From contig JBAXND010000020.1 in assembly GCA_037133915.1 (NCBI GenBank), positions 1 through 64,000 on the forward strand: DNA of 64,000 nt, given 5' to 3'. Shown here piece by piece: positions 1 to 8,738 of the stretch. The DNA comes from Bacteroidota bacterium (GTDB taxonomy: Bacteria; Bacteroidota; Bacteroidia; Bacteroidales; CAIWKO01). The notes under the pieces are model-generated. The model searched no databases and had not been told where the DNA came from. It saw nothing but the letters and a program-made list of their open reading frames with translations. Every line of letters begins with the position of its first letter. Position 1 is the stretch's first letter. A program made the translations under genes and the position numbers.

Positions 1-157
1 AATTTGTTGCGGTTTGCAAAATAATATTCTGTATTTTTATCGGACAATAGTGAAATATAATTCCTATTTAATCGATAGTACTGGTGTGGTAAAGGGGGAA
101 TATAAAACGGTACAACCGGTTGATTTTTTAAATGTGAAAGTTGGACTTTCTTTTTAA
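1..157 (+). CDS. C-terminal end of an outer-membrane beta-barrel protein (partial)
   Basis: The frame starting at base 2 is open from the window edge to a TAA at 155-157 and gives 51 residues. The peptide alternates polar and hydrophobic residues (YFYRTIVKYNSYLI...) and ends in VKVGLSF. A terminal Phe after an amphipathic strand is the usual last strand of Bacteroidota outer-membrane beta-barrels, where it serves as the BAM recognition signal. The 5' part lies outside the window, so the family (PorT-like, OmpA-barrel or porin) cannot be told. The gene faces the minus-strand tRNA locus. Confidence 0.6.
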   Translation, partial: ICCGLQNNILYFYRTIVKYNSYLIDSTGVVKGEYKTVQPVDFLNVKVGLSF

Positions 158-224
158 AAAAAGTATTTTAATTTGATTTCAAACGCTGAAAAACGCCCTT
201 TCTGTTTCCTAGACGTACCCCCAA

Positions 225-257
225 AACAAAAAAGTCCCTGTAAGTGTTAACCTACAG
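225..257 (-). terminator. Duplicate copy of the tRNA-fMet terminator
   Basis: Read on the minus strand, CTCTGTA pairs with TACAGGG and is followed by a T run. The sequence is almost identical to the terminator at 590-624. It lies behind the broken tRNA 3' half and so came with the duplicated segment; it could now terminate the GIY-YIG transcript. Confidence 0.65.
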
Positions 258-267
258 AGACTTGATG

Positions 268-311
268 TAGCGGAGACATCCGTCAGCCGACGGAGAACCT
301 GTGACCTTCGG
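268..311 (-). pseudogene. Broken 3' half of tRNA-fMet
   Basis: Bases 268-278 and 295-311 match the acceptor, T-arm and variable-loop side of the intact tRNA at 632-703. Six bases of the T loop (GGACTC on the plus strand in the intact gene) are replaced by the 16-bp palindrome TCCGTCAGCCGACGGA. The 5' half and anticodon arm are absent. The downstream trailer and terminator are duplicated too, so the segment looks like a partial copy of the tRNA 3' end left behind the GIY-YIG gene. Confidence 0.75.
279..294. repeat. 16-bp palindrome inserted in tRNA fragment (copy 1)
   Basis: TCCGTCAGCCGACGGA folds as stem TCCGTC/GACGGA with loop AGCC. It replaces six bases of the T loop in the broken tRNA 3' half. 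An identical copy lies at 748-763 in the broken 5' half. I see no other copy in the window. Confidence 0.8.
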
Positions 312-325
312 AACTCCTCATCTTT

Positions 326-571
326 TTATTCCTTAATTAATGACCAAACGAAAGCTCTGCCTCTCGATGTTTTCAATTGTTTTTCTCTCTTCAGAGCTTC
401 GGTCCGTGATGCACAGGATTCGGAATACAGCAGAACCCAGGGTAGGTACTTTTTTGTCCAGCCATCATCACTCAACTCGTTATGATACTGTAATCTCGTC
501 GAAAGGTCAGAGGTTTGACCAATGTATATTTTTCTGTAGATTTCAGAAAATAAAACGTACACCGTAAACAT
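326..571 (-). CDS. Small GIY-YIG nuclease family protein
   Basis: An 81-residue single-domain protein of normal size for the small UvrC-N-like GIY-YIG family. The first strand is VYVL (residues 4-7) and YIG is at 16-18, with a candidate catalytic Arg26 (LSTRL) and Glu63 in the EALKREKQLK helix. No DNA-binding domain is attached. GIY-YIG proteins cut DNA with a metal ion; small bacterial ones have poorly known roles. The gene lies directly downstream of the intact tRNA-fMet and is followed by a broken 3' half of the same tRNA, so it sits inside a duplicated tRNA segment, as would be expected of a tRNA-targeting mobile nuclease. No promoter is evident apart from read-through of the tRNA terminator. 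The family call is firm; mobility is inference. Confidence 0.88.
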   Translation of the reverse strand: MFTVYVLFSEIYRKIYIGQTSDLSTRLQYHNELSDDGWTKKYLPWVLLYSESCASRTEALKREKQLKTSRGRAFVWSLIKE

Positions 572-589
572 AAACGGAAATTGATTAAA

Positions 590-624
590 ACAAAAAAGCC
601 CCTGTAAGTGTTAACCTACAGAGA
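590..624 (-). terminator. Intrinsic terminator of tRNA-fMet
   Basis: On the minus strand a CTCTGTA/TACAGGG stem with a 10-base loop is followed by GGCTTTTTTG, immediately after the tRNA trailer. Confidence 0.7.
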
Positions 625-631
625 CTTGATG

Positions 632-703
<72 letters not shown>

Positions 704-723
704 ATATTTTTAAGAACTGATTT

Positions 724-774
724 TCGGGTTACAATCCCGACGAGCTATCCGTCAGCCGACGGACTCCACCCCGC
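724..774 (-). pseudogene. Broken 5' half of tRNA-fMet
   Basis: This segment repeats the leader (AATATTTTTAAGAACTGA on the plus strand) and the acceptor, D-arm and anticodon-arm side of the tRNA at 632-703. Six bases of the D loop are replaced by the 16-bp palindrome at 748-763, and the anticodon loop has changed to ATTGTAA. The T arm and 3' acceptor strand are missing, so it cannot mature into a tRNA. Confidence 0.75.
748..763. repeat. 16-bp palindrome inserted in tRNA fragment (copy 2)
   Basis: Identical to 279-294. It replaces CCACTG of the intact gene at the D loop, between CGAGCTA and CTCCACC. Confidence 0.8.
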
Positions 775-924
775 AATATTTTTAAGAACTGATCTGTATT
801 CAAATTCTCACTTCCGGCTCTTTCTCTGTCTCTCATTCAGCCTATGTCCCGTAAAAGGACTACCTTTGAACCGCGGTGCAAAGATACATATTGTTTGCTT
901 TCCCGCAACAATAATATTTTTTTT

Positions 925-1803
925 ATGGCACATAAAGCCGGATTCGTCAATATACTGGGCAATCCCAATGTAGGGAAATCGACCCTGCTCAATGCCCTGA
1001 TGGGCGAAAAAATATCTTCGGTAACCCGTAAGGCTCAAACTACAAGACATCGTATCATGGGCATTATGACCGGCGACGATTACCAAATCGTGTATTCGGA
1101 TACGCCCGGACTGCTCAAGCCGCATTACCGCCTTCATAAGGCCATGATGAATGCCGCCCTGGGCGCCATTGAAGATGCCGATGTGATTCTTTATCTGGTG
1201 GAAGCCGGTGAGAAAAACCCCGATCTGGAAGTCATCAATAAAATAAATGAATCGCAGGTGCCTGTGCTGCTGCTGTTCAATAAAGTAGATACCGCTGCCG
1301 AAGGAGTGATGGAAGAAACCAAAGCACTGTGGTTCCCGCTGTTTACCAAAGCAGAGGCTTTGCCGCTGAGCGCTCTTCACGGACTCAATGTGCGCCTGGT
1401 GTTTGATAAAATTCTGGAAACTCTGCCCGAGCACGAGCCCTATTATCCCGACGACCAGATCAGCGATAAGCCCGAACGCTTTTTCGTTGCGGAGATGATA
1501 CGCGAGCGCATTCTGCTTCAATACAAAGATGAAGTGCCCTATTCCGTAGAGCTCGAAGTGACCTCATTTAAAGAAGATGTTGATATAACCCGTATTGAAG
1601 TTACCATCTATGTTGCCCGTGAATCGCAGAAAGCAATCATTCTGGGGAACAAAGGTACGGCGATAAAAAATCTCGGCATAGAATCGCGTAAGCTGATTGA
1701 ACGCTTTCTGGAAACACATGTGTTTTTGGGGCTTACGGTAAAAGTGAGCAAAGACTGGCGCGACAGCGAACAGGCGCTGAAACAATTCGGTTACGAATCT
1801 TAA
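925..1803 (+). CDS. era: GTPase Era
   Basis: Era is a GTPase that binds the 3' end of 16S rRNA and helps mature the small ribosomal subunit. The protein has 292 residues, normal for Era. The G1 loop GNPNVGKS is at 12-19, DTPG at 59-62 and NKVD at 119-122. A C-terminal KH domain follows, with [11 protein letters not shown] as its GXXG segment. I start at ATG 925 because the protein then begins [10 protein letters not shown], as Era proteins do; the upstream ATG at 844 would add 27 residues without similarity. der follows after 22 bases, so the two are likely co-transcribed. Confidence 0.95.
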   Translation: MAHKAGFVNILGNPNVGKSTLLNALMGEKISSVTRKAQTTRHRIMGIMTGDDYQIVYSDTPGLLKPHYRLHKAMMNAALGAIEDADVILYLVEAGEKNPDLEVINKINESQVPVLLLFNKVDTAAEGVMEETKALWFPLFTKAEALPLSALHGLNVRLVFDKILETLPEHEPYYPDDQISDKPERFFVAEMIRERILLQYKDEVPYSVELEVTSFKEDVDITRIEVTIYVARESQKAIILGNKGTAIKNLGIESRKLIERFLETHVFLGLTVKVSKDWRDSEQALKQFGYES

Positions 1804-1825
1804 TATTTATAATAATTTTTCTGAA

Positions 1826-3133
1826 ATGTCGAATATTGTAGCAATCGTGGGCAGGCCCAACGTAGGTAAATCAACATTTTTCAACCGACTTACAGGGGAA
1901 CGCTCAGCCATAGTTGACCCTGTTGCAGGTGTAACCCGCGACCGGCATTATGGAACCTCGGACTGGAACGGAACCTTCTTCTCGGTAATAGATACCGGCG
2001 GGTATGTCATTGGCTCCGAAGATACGTTTGAACTCGAAATACGCCGTCAGGTGCAGCTTTCGCTGGATGAAGCCGATGCCATTATTTTTATGGTGGATGT
2101 AACCGAAGGCCTTACCGGAATGGACGAAGAGATAAGCCTGATGCTGCGCCGTACGCATAAACCTGTGTTCGTTGTAGTGAATAAGGCTGATAACAACGCC
2201 CGTGCTACTGAGTCGGGAGAATTTTATGCACTCGGACTGGAACATGTTTTTACCATTTCCTCTATCAATGGCGCCGGTACCGGTGAACTGCTCGACGAGC
2301 TGGTGAAGTGCCTCAAAAAAGAAGATGTGGTGGAAGATGTCCCCGATCTTCCTAAAATTGCGGTTATTGGCAGACCGAATGTTGGCAAATCATCTCTGAT
2401 AAATGTACTTTTAGGCGAAGACCGCACGATTGTAACCTCTATTGCGGGAACCACGCGCGACGCAATTTATACTAATTTCAAGGGCTTTGGATTTGACATC
2501 TTACTGGTTGATACTGCAGGTTTGCGTAAAAAAACCAAAGTATATGAAGACATTGAATTCTATTCGGTGCTGCGTTCCATCCGCGCCATAGAAAACAGCG
2601 ATGTATGCCTGCTTATGATAGACGCTGAACGCGGTTTCGAAGCTCAGGATATGAGTATTTTCAGGCTGATTGAGAAAAATCATAAAGGAGTAGTGGTGGT
2701 TGTGAATAAGTGGGACCTTGTGGAGAAAACTACCAACACACACAAACATTTTGAGGCAGAGATTCGCGAACGGCTCAAACCATTCGACGATGTTCCCATT
2801 GTTTTCACATCGGCTGTCACCAAACAACGTATTTTTAAAACACTGGAACTGGCCGTAGATATTTATAAGAACCGTAAAACACGCATTCCCACAAGCAAAC
2901 TGAACGAGCTGATGCTGCCTCTTATCGAGAGCTTTCCGCCGCCCAGCGTTAAAGGGAAATTCCCGAAAATAAAATACATTTCACAGTTGCCCATCGCCTT
3001 CCCTGCATTTGCATTTTTCTGCAGTCACAAGCAATACATCAAAGACGGATACAAGAGATACCTTGAGAACAAACTCCGCGAAAACTTCAATTTCACGGGT
3101 ATTCCGATAGAAGTATATTTCAGGGAAAAATGA
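1826..3133 (+). CDS. der: GTPase Der (EngA)
   Basis: Der is a tandem-GTPase ribosome-assembly factor acting on the 50S subunit. The 435-residue protein carries two G domains, each with GRPNVGKS (starting at about residues 8 and 182), DTGGY/DTAGL switch motifs and NKAD/NKWD specificity motifs, and a C-terminal KH-like domain. Length and order are standard. It follows era by 22 bases and overlaps the next start codon in ATGA, so era, der and the S4 gene form one transcript. Confidence 0.96.
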   Translation: MSNIVAIVGRPNVGKSTFFNRLTGERSAIVDPVAGVTRDRHYGTSDWNGTFFSVIDTGGYVIGSEDTFELEIRRQVQLSLDEADAIIFMVDVTEGLTGMDEEISLMLRRTHKPVFVVVNKADNNARATESGEFYALGLEHVFTISSINGAGTGELLDELVKCLKKEDVVEDVPDLPKIAVIGRPNVGKSSLINVLLGEDRTIVTSIAGTTRDAIYTNFKGFGFDILLVDTAGLRKKTKVYEDIEFYSVLRSIRAIENSDVCLLMIDAERGFEAQDMSIFRLIEKNHKGVVVVVNKWDLVEKTTNTHKHFEAEIRERLKPFDDVPIVFTSAVTKQRIFKTLELAVDIYKNRKTRIPTSKLNELMLPLIESFPPPSVKGKFPKIKYISQLPIAFPAFAFFCSHKQYIKDGYKRYLENKLRENFNFTGIPIEVYFREK

Positions 3134-3501
3134 GCGAAGGCGTACGCATAGACAAATGGCTGTGGGCGGTCAGGGTTTACAAAACACGCAGTCTTGCCGC
3201 GGAAAATATCCGCAACGGCCGCGTCACAATTGGTGGTCAGGTAGTCAAAGCTTCGCGCGATGTAAAAATCAATGACATCATTGTTGTGAATTCGCCCCCA
3301 CTTACACGAACCATGAAGGTGCTGCAGCTGCTTCATAACCGGGTTTCTGCCAGGCTTGTGGCCGATAATATGGAAGATCTTACACCTCAGTCGGAATACG
3401 ACAAACTTAAAATGCCCAAAGAGAGCTTTTATGTGTTCAGACCACGGGGCACCGGCAGACCTACCAAAAAAGACCGTCGTGAACTCGAAGACTTTTTCTG
3501 A
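3130..3501 (+). CDS. S4-domain RNA-binding protein (Hsp15/RqcP-like)
   Basis: A 123-residue protein with an N-terminal S4 RNA-binding domain at about 4-60 ([17 protein letters not shown]...) and a basic tail. This is the layout of Hsp15 (HslR), which binds 50S subunits carrying stalled nascent chains, and of related RqcP. The start overlaps the der stop (ATGA), pointing to translational coupling. The basic C-terminal tail ([20 protein letters not shown]) is typical of HslR. I cannot separate HslR from RqcP by eye, so no symbol is given. Confidence 0.85.
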   Translation: MSEGVRIDKWLWAVRVYKTRSLAAENIRNGRVTIGGQVVKASRDVKINDIIVVNSPPLTRTMKVLQLLHNRVSARLVADNMEDLTPQSEYDKLKMPKESFYVFRPRGTGRPTKKDRRELEDFF

Positions 3502-3541
3502 TACCGACTGATTTTCATGAATCGCAGGGAAATATTTCCCT

Positions 3542-3549
3542 TACCTTTG
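3542..3549 (+). promoter_or_regulatory. Bacteroidota -7 box before the EEP gene
   Basis: TACCTTTG fits the TAnnTTTG consensus and lies 30 bases before ATG 3580. No clear -33 TTTG was seen. Confidence 0.5.
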
Positions 3550-3579
3550 TGTTGTATTAACAGACCAAAAATCTTTGTT

Positions 3580-4638
3580 ATGAATGCAACGAAACGTTTC
3601 AGCATAATATTGGGGCTACTGCTGATAGCTTCTCCGTTTTCAATACTAAATGCACAGAAGCCAAACGCGCATCTGCTTGATACAGGCGGTATTCGTGTGA
3701 TGTTTTATAACTGCGAGAATTTTTTTGATACCATCGATGACCCGAATAAAGATGATGCGGAATATCTTCCGTCGTCACAAAAAAAATGGAACACCGAAAA
3801 ATATCTGAAAAAAGTGGACCATATTGCACGCGTTGTTTATTCTGTTGACAGCGTGCATCTGCCCGTATTTGCAGGCTTCACGGAAATTGAAGATGGTGAT
3901 GTTCTGAAAGACCTTGTAAAAACATCATGGCTGAAAAAAGGAAAATACAAATGTGTTCATTTCGAAACCAGCGATCCGCGCGGCGTTGACCCCGCACTGA
4001 TTTACCGTCCTGATGTTATGAAAGTGGCAGATGCCCATCTGATAAGCGTTTTCTACGATTCCAAATCCGATAAAAGTACCCGCGAAATTCTTTATGTAAA
4101 AGGAATTATCGGAAAAGATACGCTTCATATTTTTGTCAATCACTGGAAATCGCGCATTGGCGGCACCGAAGAAACAGACCCCAAGCGCATGGCGTATGCG
4201 AAAACGCTTCGTGCGAATGTTGATAACATCCTGGCAGCCCATCACGATGCCAAAATATTAATTATGGGAGACTTCAACGACACGCCGCTCGACGAAAGTG
4301 TGCATTACGGGTTGGGCGCTATTACAGCCGACACCGTGATTTCTGATGATAAGTTGTATAATCTGATGTACGAAAAAGCGAAAAACGGTGAAGGTTCGCA
4401 TAAGTTCGATGGATGGGAAATGCTGGATCAGATGATTGTCAGCGGAAGTACGCTGAGTGACAAAGCTGCCGGAATACGCTTCGATTCCAAAAAAACAGCC
4501 GTTTTTCAGATGCCATTCATGATGTATAAAACCAAAGAAGGAGCGTTTGAACCCAGCCGTACCTATTCCGGAACCCGTTACTTCGGCGGATACAGCGACC
4601 ACTTACCGGTTTACACGACTATGTACTTCAGAAAATAA
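3580..4638 (+). CDS. Exported endonuclease/exonuclease/phosphatase (EEP) family protein
   Basis: The 352-residue product starts with a signal peptide (hydrophobic LGLLLIASPF, cleavage near LNAQ). The body has EEP-superfamily motifs: MFYNCENFFD near the N-terminus, FAGFTEIED (the metal-binding Glu), HIFVNHWKSR, IMGDFNDTP and a terminal SDHLPVY (catalytic Asp-His). EEP enzymes cleave phosphodiesters; the exported Bacteroidota members have no settled substrate. I start at ATG 3580 since a -7 box lies 30 bases upstream and the signal peptide begins there; the ATG at 3517 would place the promoter inside the gene. Confidence 0.88.
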   Translation: MNATKRFSIILGLLLIASPFSILNAQKPNAHLLDTGGIRVMFYNCENFFDTIDDPNKDDAEYLPSSQKKWNTEKYLKKVDHIARVVYSVDSVHLPVFAGFTEIEDGDVLKDLVKTSWLKKGKYKCVHFETSDPRGVDPALIYRPDVMKVADAHLISVFYDSKSDKSTREILYVKGIIGKDTLHIFVNHWKSRIGGTEETDPKRMAYAKTLRANVDNILAAHHDAKILIMGDFNDTPLDESVHYGLGAITADTVISDDKLYNLMYEKAKNGEGSHKFDGWEMLDQMIVSGSTLSDKAAGIRFDSKKTAVFQMPFMMYKTKEGAFEPSRTYSGTRYFGGYSDHLPVYTTMYFRK

Positions 4639-4662
4639 CAGCATTCGGAATCCGAATCAACA

Positions 4663-6114
4663 ATGGTGAATCCGTTTATCAAGGCACTTCGCAAAGCTTT
4701 TCCATCTGACACAGCTGTTATGAAAGGAAACGCAATATACATTGTGATGATAGCCTATGCAATCATTGCTGCCTTAACGATAGTGCTATTTAATGGTACC
4801 GGGGATTCGGGCGACAGCATAACTCACTATCTTTTTGCCAGGTACGCACCTGCGCATCCACAGCTGTTTTTCGACCTTTGGGCAAAACCGGTGTGTGTGT
4901 TTCTGCTAAGTCCGTTTGCCCAATTTGGATTCACTGGCGTTAAAATTTTCAATGCACTCGTAACACTTTTCACAATTTTTTTTACGTATAAAACAGCCCT
5001 CAAACTGAATATCAAAAATCCGGTTGTGAGTGCAGTGATTCTGGTGTTCTCTCCATTATTTTACATCCTGACTTTTTCCGGTCTTACCGAACCCTTATTT
5101 GCATTGATTCTGATTCTGGGTATTTATATTGTAATTGAAAAGAAATATACCGCAGCGTCTGTTCTTATTTCATTTCTGCCGTTTGTCCGATCTGAAGGCC
5201 TTATCATTTTATGTGTTTTTGTTTTTTTTCTCTTGCTGAAGAATCAATGGAAATATATTCCCTGGCTGCTTACAGCTCATGTTATTTTTATGATTGCAGG
5301 AATGATTGTGTATGGAGATATTCTTTGGTTATTTACTAAAATTCCCTACGCCCAGCTCACAAGCACCTATGGCAGCGGCCGGCTGTTTCATTTTGTCGGA
5401 CAGATGAATTATGTTACCGGGCTTCCTGTTTACATTTTATTCTGGACGGGAATTATTGGGCTGATATGGCAGTTATTCGCCAGAAAAATTTCTGTTGAAT
5501 TGATGGTGCTGGTATTTGCCGGATTTGGCTCTTTCTTTATCGCGCACAGTCTGTTTTGGTACTTTGGGATATTCAATTCTATGGGACTGAAGCGGGTGCT
5601 CATCTGCGTGATTCCTTTAATATCCATTATGTCGCTTGTGGGGTTTAATACCCTTACAGAGACCATTCTAAAAGGCAGAAAAATTCCCCGTATTATTATA
5701 CAGTCCCTGCTTATAGCCTATATTATTATTTTCCCGTTCACGTCAAATCCGGCGGCTGTCAATTGGAAAACAGACATGATGCTTTCAGTTGACCAGCAAT
5801 GCGCGTTAGAAACCGGTAAATTTATTGCTCAAAACAGCGGAACCAATCACCGCTTCATATTTTCACATCCCTACCTCAGTGAAGTGCTGAACATTGATCC
5901 TTTTGATAAAAGCAGGCATGAGGTATTGTCGGTTGAATCAATCAAAGGATTGAAAACAGGTGATATTATAATTTGGGAGAACTGGTTCTCCGTAATTGAG
6001 AACGGCATTGGTAAAGACATTCTTGACACATCGCCCCGTTTAAAAAACACCTATAACCTGTCAATCAACGATGGTGCTCGAGAAATCATGTATGCCGTTT
6101 ATCAATGCTACTGA
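4663..6114 (+). CDS. Polytopic membrane protein, GT-C-type glycosyltransferase-like
   Basis: The 483-residue protein has about ten hydrophobic segments. The first periplasmic loop holds GDSGDSITHYLFARY and later HPQLFFDLWAKP, an acidic loop of the kind that carries the catalytic Asp in GT-C (lipid-linked sugar) mannosyl/arabinosyl-transferases. A soluble tail of about 110 residues follows. I would expect it to transfer a sugar from a polyprenyl phosphate to an envelope glycan or protein, but no specific family is recognised. It starts 24 bases after the EEP gene on the same strand. Confidence 0.6.
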   Translation: MVNPFIKALRKAFPSDTAVMKGNAIYIVMIAYAIIAALTIVLFNGTGDSGDSITHYLFARYAPAHPQLFFDLWAKPVCVFLLSPFAQFGFTGVKIFNALVTLFTIFFTYKTALKLNIKNPVVSAVILVFSPLFYILTFSGLTEPLFALILILGIYIVIEKKYTAASVLISFLPFVRSEGLIILCVFVFFLLLKNQWKYIPWLLTAHVIFMIAGMIVYGDILWLFTKIPYAQLTSTYGSGRLFHFVGQMNYVTGLPVYILFWTGIIGLIWQLFARKISVELMVLVFAGFGSFFIAHSLFWYFGIFNSMGLKRVLICVIPLISIMSLVGFNTLTETILKGRKIPRIIIQSLLIAYIIIFPFTSNPAAVNWKTDMMLSVDQQCALETGKFIAQNSGTNHRFIFSHPYLSEVLNIDPFDKSRHEVLSVESIKGLKTGDIIIWENWFSVIENGIGKDILDTSPRLKNTYNLSINDGAREIMYAVYQCY

Positions 6115-6125
6115 CAAACGGCATA
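6091..6125. terminator. Bidirectional hairpin over the stop codon of the GT-C gene
   Basis: TATGCCGTTT (6091-6100) and AAACGGCATA (6116-6125) form a perfect 10-bp inverted repeat that encloses the TGA at 6112-6114. It lies between convergent genes. There is no long T run on either side, so it may be a 3'-end stabiliser rather than a classical terminator. Confidence 0.5.
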
Positions 6126-6133
6126 CGGTGAAA

Positions 6134-7072
6134 TCAGATATTGGCCTTTTTTAAAGCTCTTCTTTTTTTAGCCCGTTTGAGCAAACGCACCATCAGCCAT
6201 AACCCTACCAAAGTTATCAGCAGGAGTGGCCAGATATAAATGAGTCCCAGGAAAAACGACACCAGCCCTTTCCATCCCCAGTCAAGCGCTTCAACAAAGC
6301 GGCTTCCAAAACTGCGTCCCGGCTCAATCTGAACGGCATTGCTCTTTTCATAAAAGCTGAGATTCACCGTGCTGTACGATACTTTATCGTTCAGATATTT
6401 TAAACGGCCTTCGTATGATTCAATTTCTTCGCGTATGGTGCGCAGGTATTGTTGCACGTCCAGAATCTCGTTTATGGTATGCGCTTTTTTCATGATATCG
6501 AGATACTGCGCTTCGGCTTCTTTCTTTGATTTAAGGCGTGCATTCACGTCAACGAACTCTGCCGTTACATCTTCGGCATTAATCTTCTTAGAATCGACGT
6601 AAATGGCCTCTTTGAGTAATTCTTCAACCAGTGCGTCAAAATCAACGGCCTTTACCCGAATCACCATCATGTTTGAAATGTTGTAATGGTCGTTGGTTTG
6701 ATTTTCGGAACCCACGTATGCATTGTGTTTCTTGATAATTTCAAGAATTTTCGACCTGGAGCTCTCATATTTTTCGACCTGCATGCTGATGTCGGCTGTT
6801 TTAATAATCATGGCAGGCACCTTGTCGTCGGCTGCGGGAACGCTCGCATCTTTGTCCTTTGTTTGTTCAGCATTTGCGGGTGGTGCATCAAAAGATTCTT
6901 CCCCGGAACTTTTTTGAACAGGAGCCGTTTCATCTGTTTGGCTTACGGACGTTTTATCTATTGCCGTTTTTTCTTCTGACGAAGGCCCTGAGGCGCAACT
7001 GTACATCCCAAGATTCAAGATAAGCAGGGCGGGGATGAGCAATGCCGTGCCAATCATTTTTTTTGTGTTCAT
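6134..7072 (-). CDS. DUF4349 domain lipoprotein
   Basis: A 312-residue protein with an N-terminal signal ending in a lipobox-like MYSC (Cys at 26). A low-complexity Ser/Glu/Asp linker follows to about 85, then a DUF4349 domain with a long coiled coil (about 90-245), and a C-terminal transmembrane helix (VSFFLGLIYIWPLLLITLVGLWLMV) with a basic tail. Known DUF4349 proteins are membrane-anchored and of unknown function. A lipid anchor at one end and a helix at the other would fix both ends of the molecule to membrane; whether the lipobox is used is uncertain. Confidence 0.8.
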   Translation of the reverse strand: MNTKKMIGTALLIPALLILNLGMYSCASGPSSEEKTAIDKTSVSQTDETAPVQKSSGEESFDAPPANAEQTKDKDASVPAADDKVPAMIIKTADISMQVEKYESSRSKILEIIKKHNAYVGSENQTNDHYNISNMMVIRVKAVDFDALVEELLKEAIYVDSKKINAEDVTAEFVDVNARLKSKKEAEAQYLDIMKKAHTINEILDVQQYLRTIREEIESYEGRLKYLNDKVSYSTVNLSFYEKSNAVQIEPGRSFGSRFVEALDWGWKGLVSFFLGLIYIWPLLLITLVGLWLMVRLLKRAKKRRALKKANI

Positions 7073-7180
7073 GGTTTTGGTTATTTTGGTTAAATTTTCT
7101 GAATGAATAAACGGCAGAATAGATTCACCGAGTATTCGGAATCCATAAAAAATTCAAAAAATAATTACAGAAGCCGTTGT

Positions 7181-7211
7181 AAAAAAAATATCCCGGCGAT
7201 GGCCGGGATAA
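7181..7211 (-). terminator. Terminator of the pyrH-frr transcript
   Basis: On the minus strand ATCCCGGC-CAT-GCCGGGAT is followed by a run of eight T. It lies about 80 bases after the frr stop. Confidence 0.85.
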
Positions 7212-7288
7212 AGATAAGTAATTTACATTCAGAAGGCAAGATGGTGCTGCAGCTTCTGAACTGCATGATGCATAAAGATTGGAAATGA

Positions 7289-7852
7289 TTACACGGTCAT
7301 TATATCTTTTTCTTTCAATTCAAGCACTTTGTCAACTTTTGCGATGAAAGAATTCGTTATTTCCTGAATATCGGCTTCGAGCTTTTTAGCCTCGTCTTCC
7401 GGTACACCTGATTTTTCTAAACCTTTAGCTGTTTCATTGGCTGTGCGGCGAATGTTTCGGATAGAAACGCGTGCATTTTCAGCTTCTGCCTTTGCTTTTT
7501 TTACAAGGTCTTTGCGTCGCTCCTCCGTAAGGGGCGGAACAATGATACGCAGCACTTCGCCTTCATTTTTCGGATTAAATCCCAGATTGGCGGCCTGAAT
7601 GGCTTTATCAATCAATGGCAGTACACTGCGGTCCCAGGGCTGAACAATAATCTGACGCGGGTCGGGAGTGTTTATGTTCGAAACCTGATCAAGGGCTGTC
7701 ATGGCACCATAATAATCAATCTTGATACCATCAAGCATCTGCGGAGTCGCTTTGCCGGTGCGTATTCTCTGGAATTCGCGATCGAGGCGCGACATGGCGC
7801 CCTGCATGCCTTCTTTGGCTTCTTCTAATACAAACTGGACTTCTTCGTTCAT
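7289..7852 (-). CDS. frr: Ribosome recycling factor
   Basis: The 187-residue product splits post-termination ribosomes together with EF-G. It shows the family's three-helix-bundle sequence (FQRIRTGKATPQMLDGIKIDYYG; RQIIVQPWD; GEVLRIIVPPLTEERRKDLVKKAK). Length is standard. It lies 74 bases downstream of pyrH on the same strand and ahead of a strong terminator. Confidence 0.97.
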   Translation of the reverse strand: MNEEVQFVLEEAKEGMQGAMSRLDREFQRIRTGKATPQMLDGIKIDYYGAMTALDQVSNINTPDPRQIIVQPWDRSVLPLIDKAIQAANLGFNPKNEGEVLRIIVPPLTEERRKDLVKKAKAEAENARVSIRNIRRTANETAKGLEKSGVPEDEAKKLEADIQEITNSFIAKVDKVLELKEKDIMTV

Positions 7853-7926
7853 AGTCTTTTCAAATCAAAGGGTACGTATTCAAAATTTACTGCAAAGATA
7901 CTCCCTGCAGGTATTAAAAAGCAAAT

Positions 7927-8634
7927 TTACTCATGAACAATGGTGCCTGTTTTTTCGCCGTCAAGCACTTTGCGCAGGTTGCCGTTGATATTCATATTGA
8001 ATACCACCACCGGCAGTTTGTTTTCACTGCACAGCGCAAAAGCCGCCATATCCATCACTTCAAGCTTTTTTTCCATTGCTTCGGCGTAAGTAATGGTGTC
8101 ATATTTCACGGCAGCTTTATCTTTTTCGGGATCGGCGGTATAGATACCGTCAACGCGGGTTCCCTTCATCATCACGTCGGCTTTAATTTCAAGGGCGCGC
8201 AATACGGAGGCCGTATCTGTAGTGAAGAACGGGTTTCCAGTACCGCCTGCCATGATTACAATTTCGCCATTGTCAAGACATTTGATGGCTTCGCGGGCAT
8301 TCATGGGGTCGCACATTCCGTTGATGGCAATGCCTGAGAAAACGCGTGTTTTCAATCCGTTTTTTTCAAAGGTAGCCTGTAATGCCAGTGCATTGATAAC
8401 TGTTGCGAGCATTCCCATGGAATCGCCCTGAACGCGGTCCATGCCGGCTCCTGCGCCGCTGAGTCCACGGTAAATATTGCCGCCGCCAATCACAATGCCT
8501 ATCTGAACGCCTGTTGCGGCAACCGCCTTTATTTCGGCTACATATTCATCAAGACGGGCAGGGTCAATGCCGTATTGTTTGGTTCCCATCAGGCTTTCGC
8601 CGCTGAGTTTCAGGAGTATTCTTTTAAATTTCAT
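7927..8634 (-). CDS. pyrH: UMP kinase
   Basis: The 235-residue amino-acid-kinase-fold enzyme phosphorylates UMP to UDP. The N-terminus FKRILLKLSGESL, the GGGNIYRG loop and the DTASVLRALEI segment are those of bacterial hexameric UMP kinase. It precedes frr, the usual neighbour. A terminator after tsf (8680-8718) separates it from the ribosomal-protein genes, so it needs its own promoter in 8635-8679; none is clear. Confidence 0.97.
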   Translation of the reverse strand: MKFKRILLKLSGESLMGTKQYGIDPARLDEYVAEIKAVAATGVQIGIVIGGGNIYRGLSGAGAGMDRVQGDSMGMLATVINALALQATFEKNGLKTRVFSGIAINGMCDPMNAREAIKCLDNGEIVIMAGGTGNPFFTTDTASVLRALEIKADVMMKGTRVDGIYTADPEKDKAAVKYDTITYAEAMEKKLEVMDMAAFALCSENKLPVVVFNMNINGNLRKVLDGEKTGTIVHE

Positions 8635-8679
8635 TCTTTCTTATTTTCTGTAAAAATAGCACAATTCAAAAAATGGCTG

Positions 8680-8718
8680 AAAAAAAAAGAGAGAGAATGA
8701 TTAGCTTCCCTCCCTTTT
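8680..8718 (-). terminator. Terminator after tsf
   Basis: On the minus strand AAAGGGAGGGAA pairs with TTCTCTCTCTTT (12 bp including two G:U pairs), followed by a T run. Confidence 0.75.
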
Positions 8719-8738
8719 AATATTTATAAACGCATTAA

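Noticed and set aside
724..774. Possible second tRNA (anticodon loop ATTGTAA)
   Set aside because: No T arm or 3' acceptor strand; the D loop is replaced by the palindrome.
844..924. 27-residue N-terminal extension of Era
   Set aside because: No Era homologue has it; ATG 925 gives the normal N-terminus.
7103..7288. 61-codon plus-strand frame between the DUF4349 gene and frr
   Set aside because: It runs through the frr terminator hairpin, has no signal or domain, and has no promoter.
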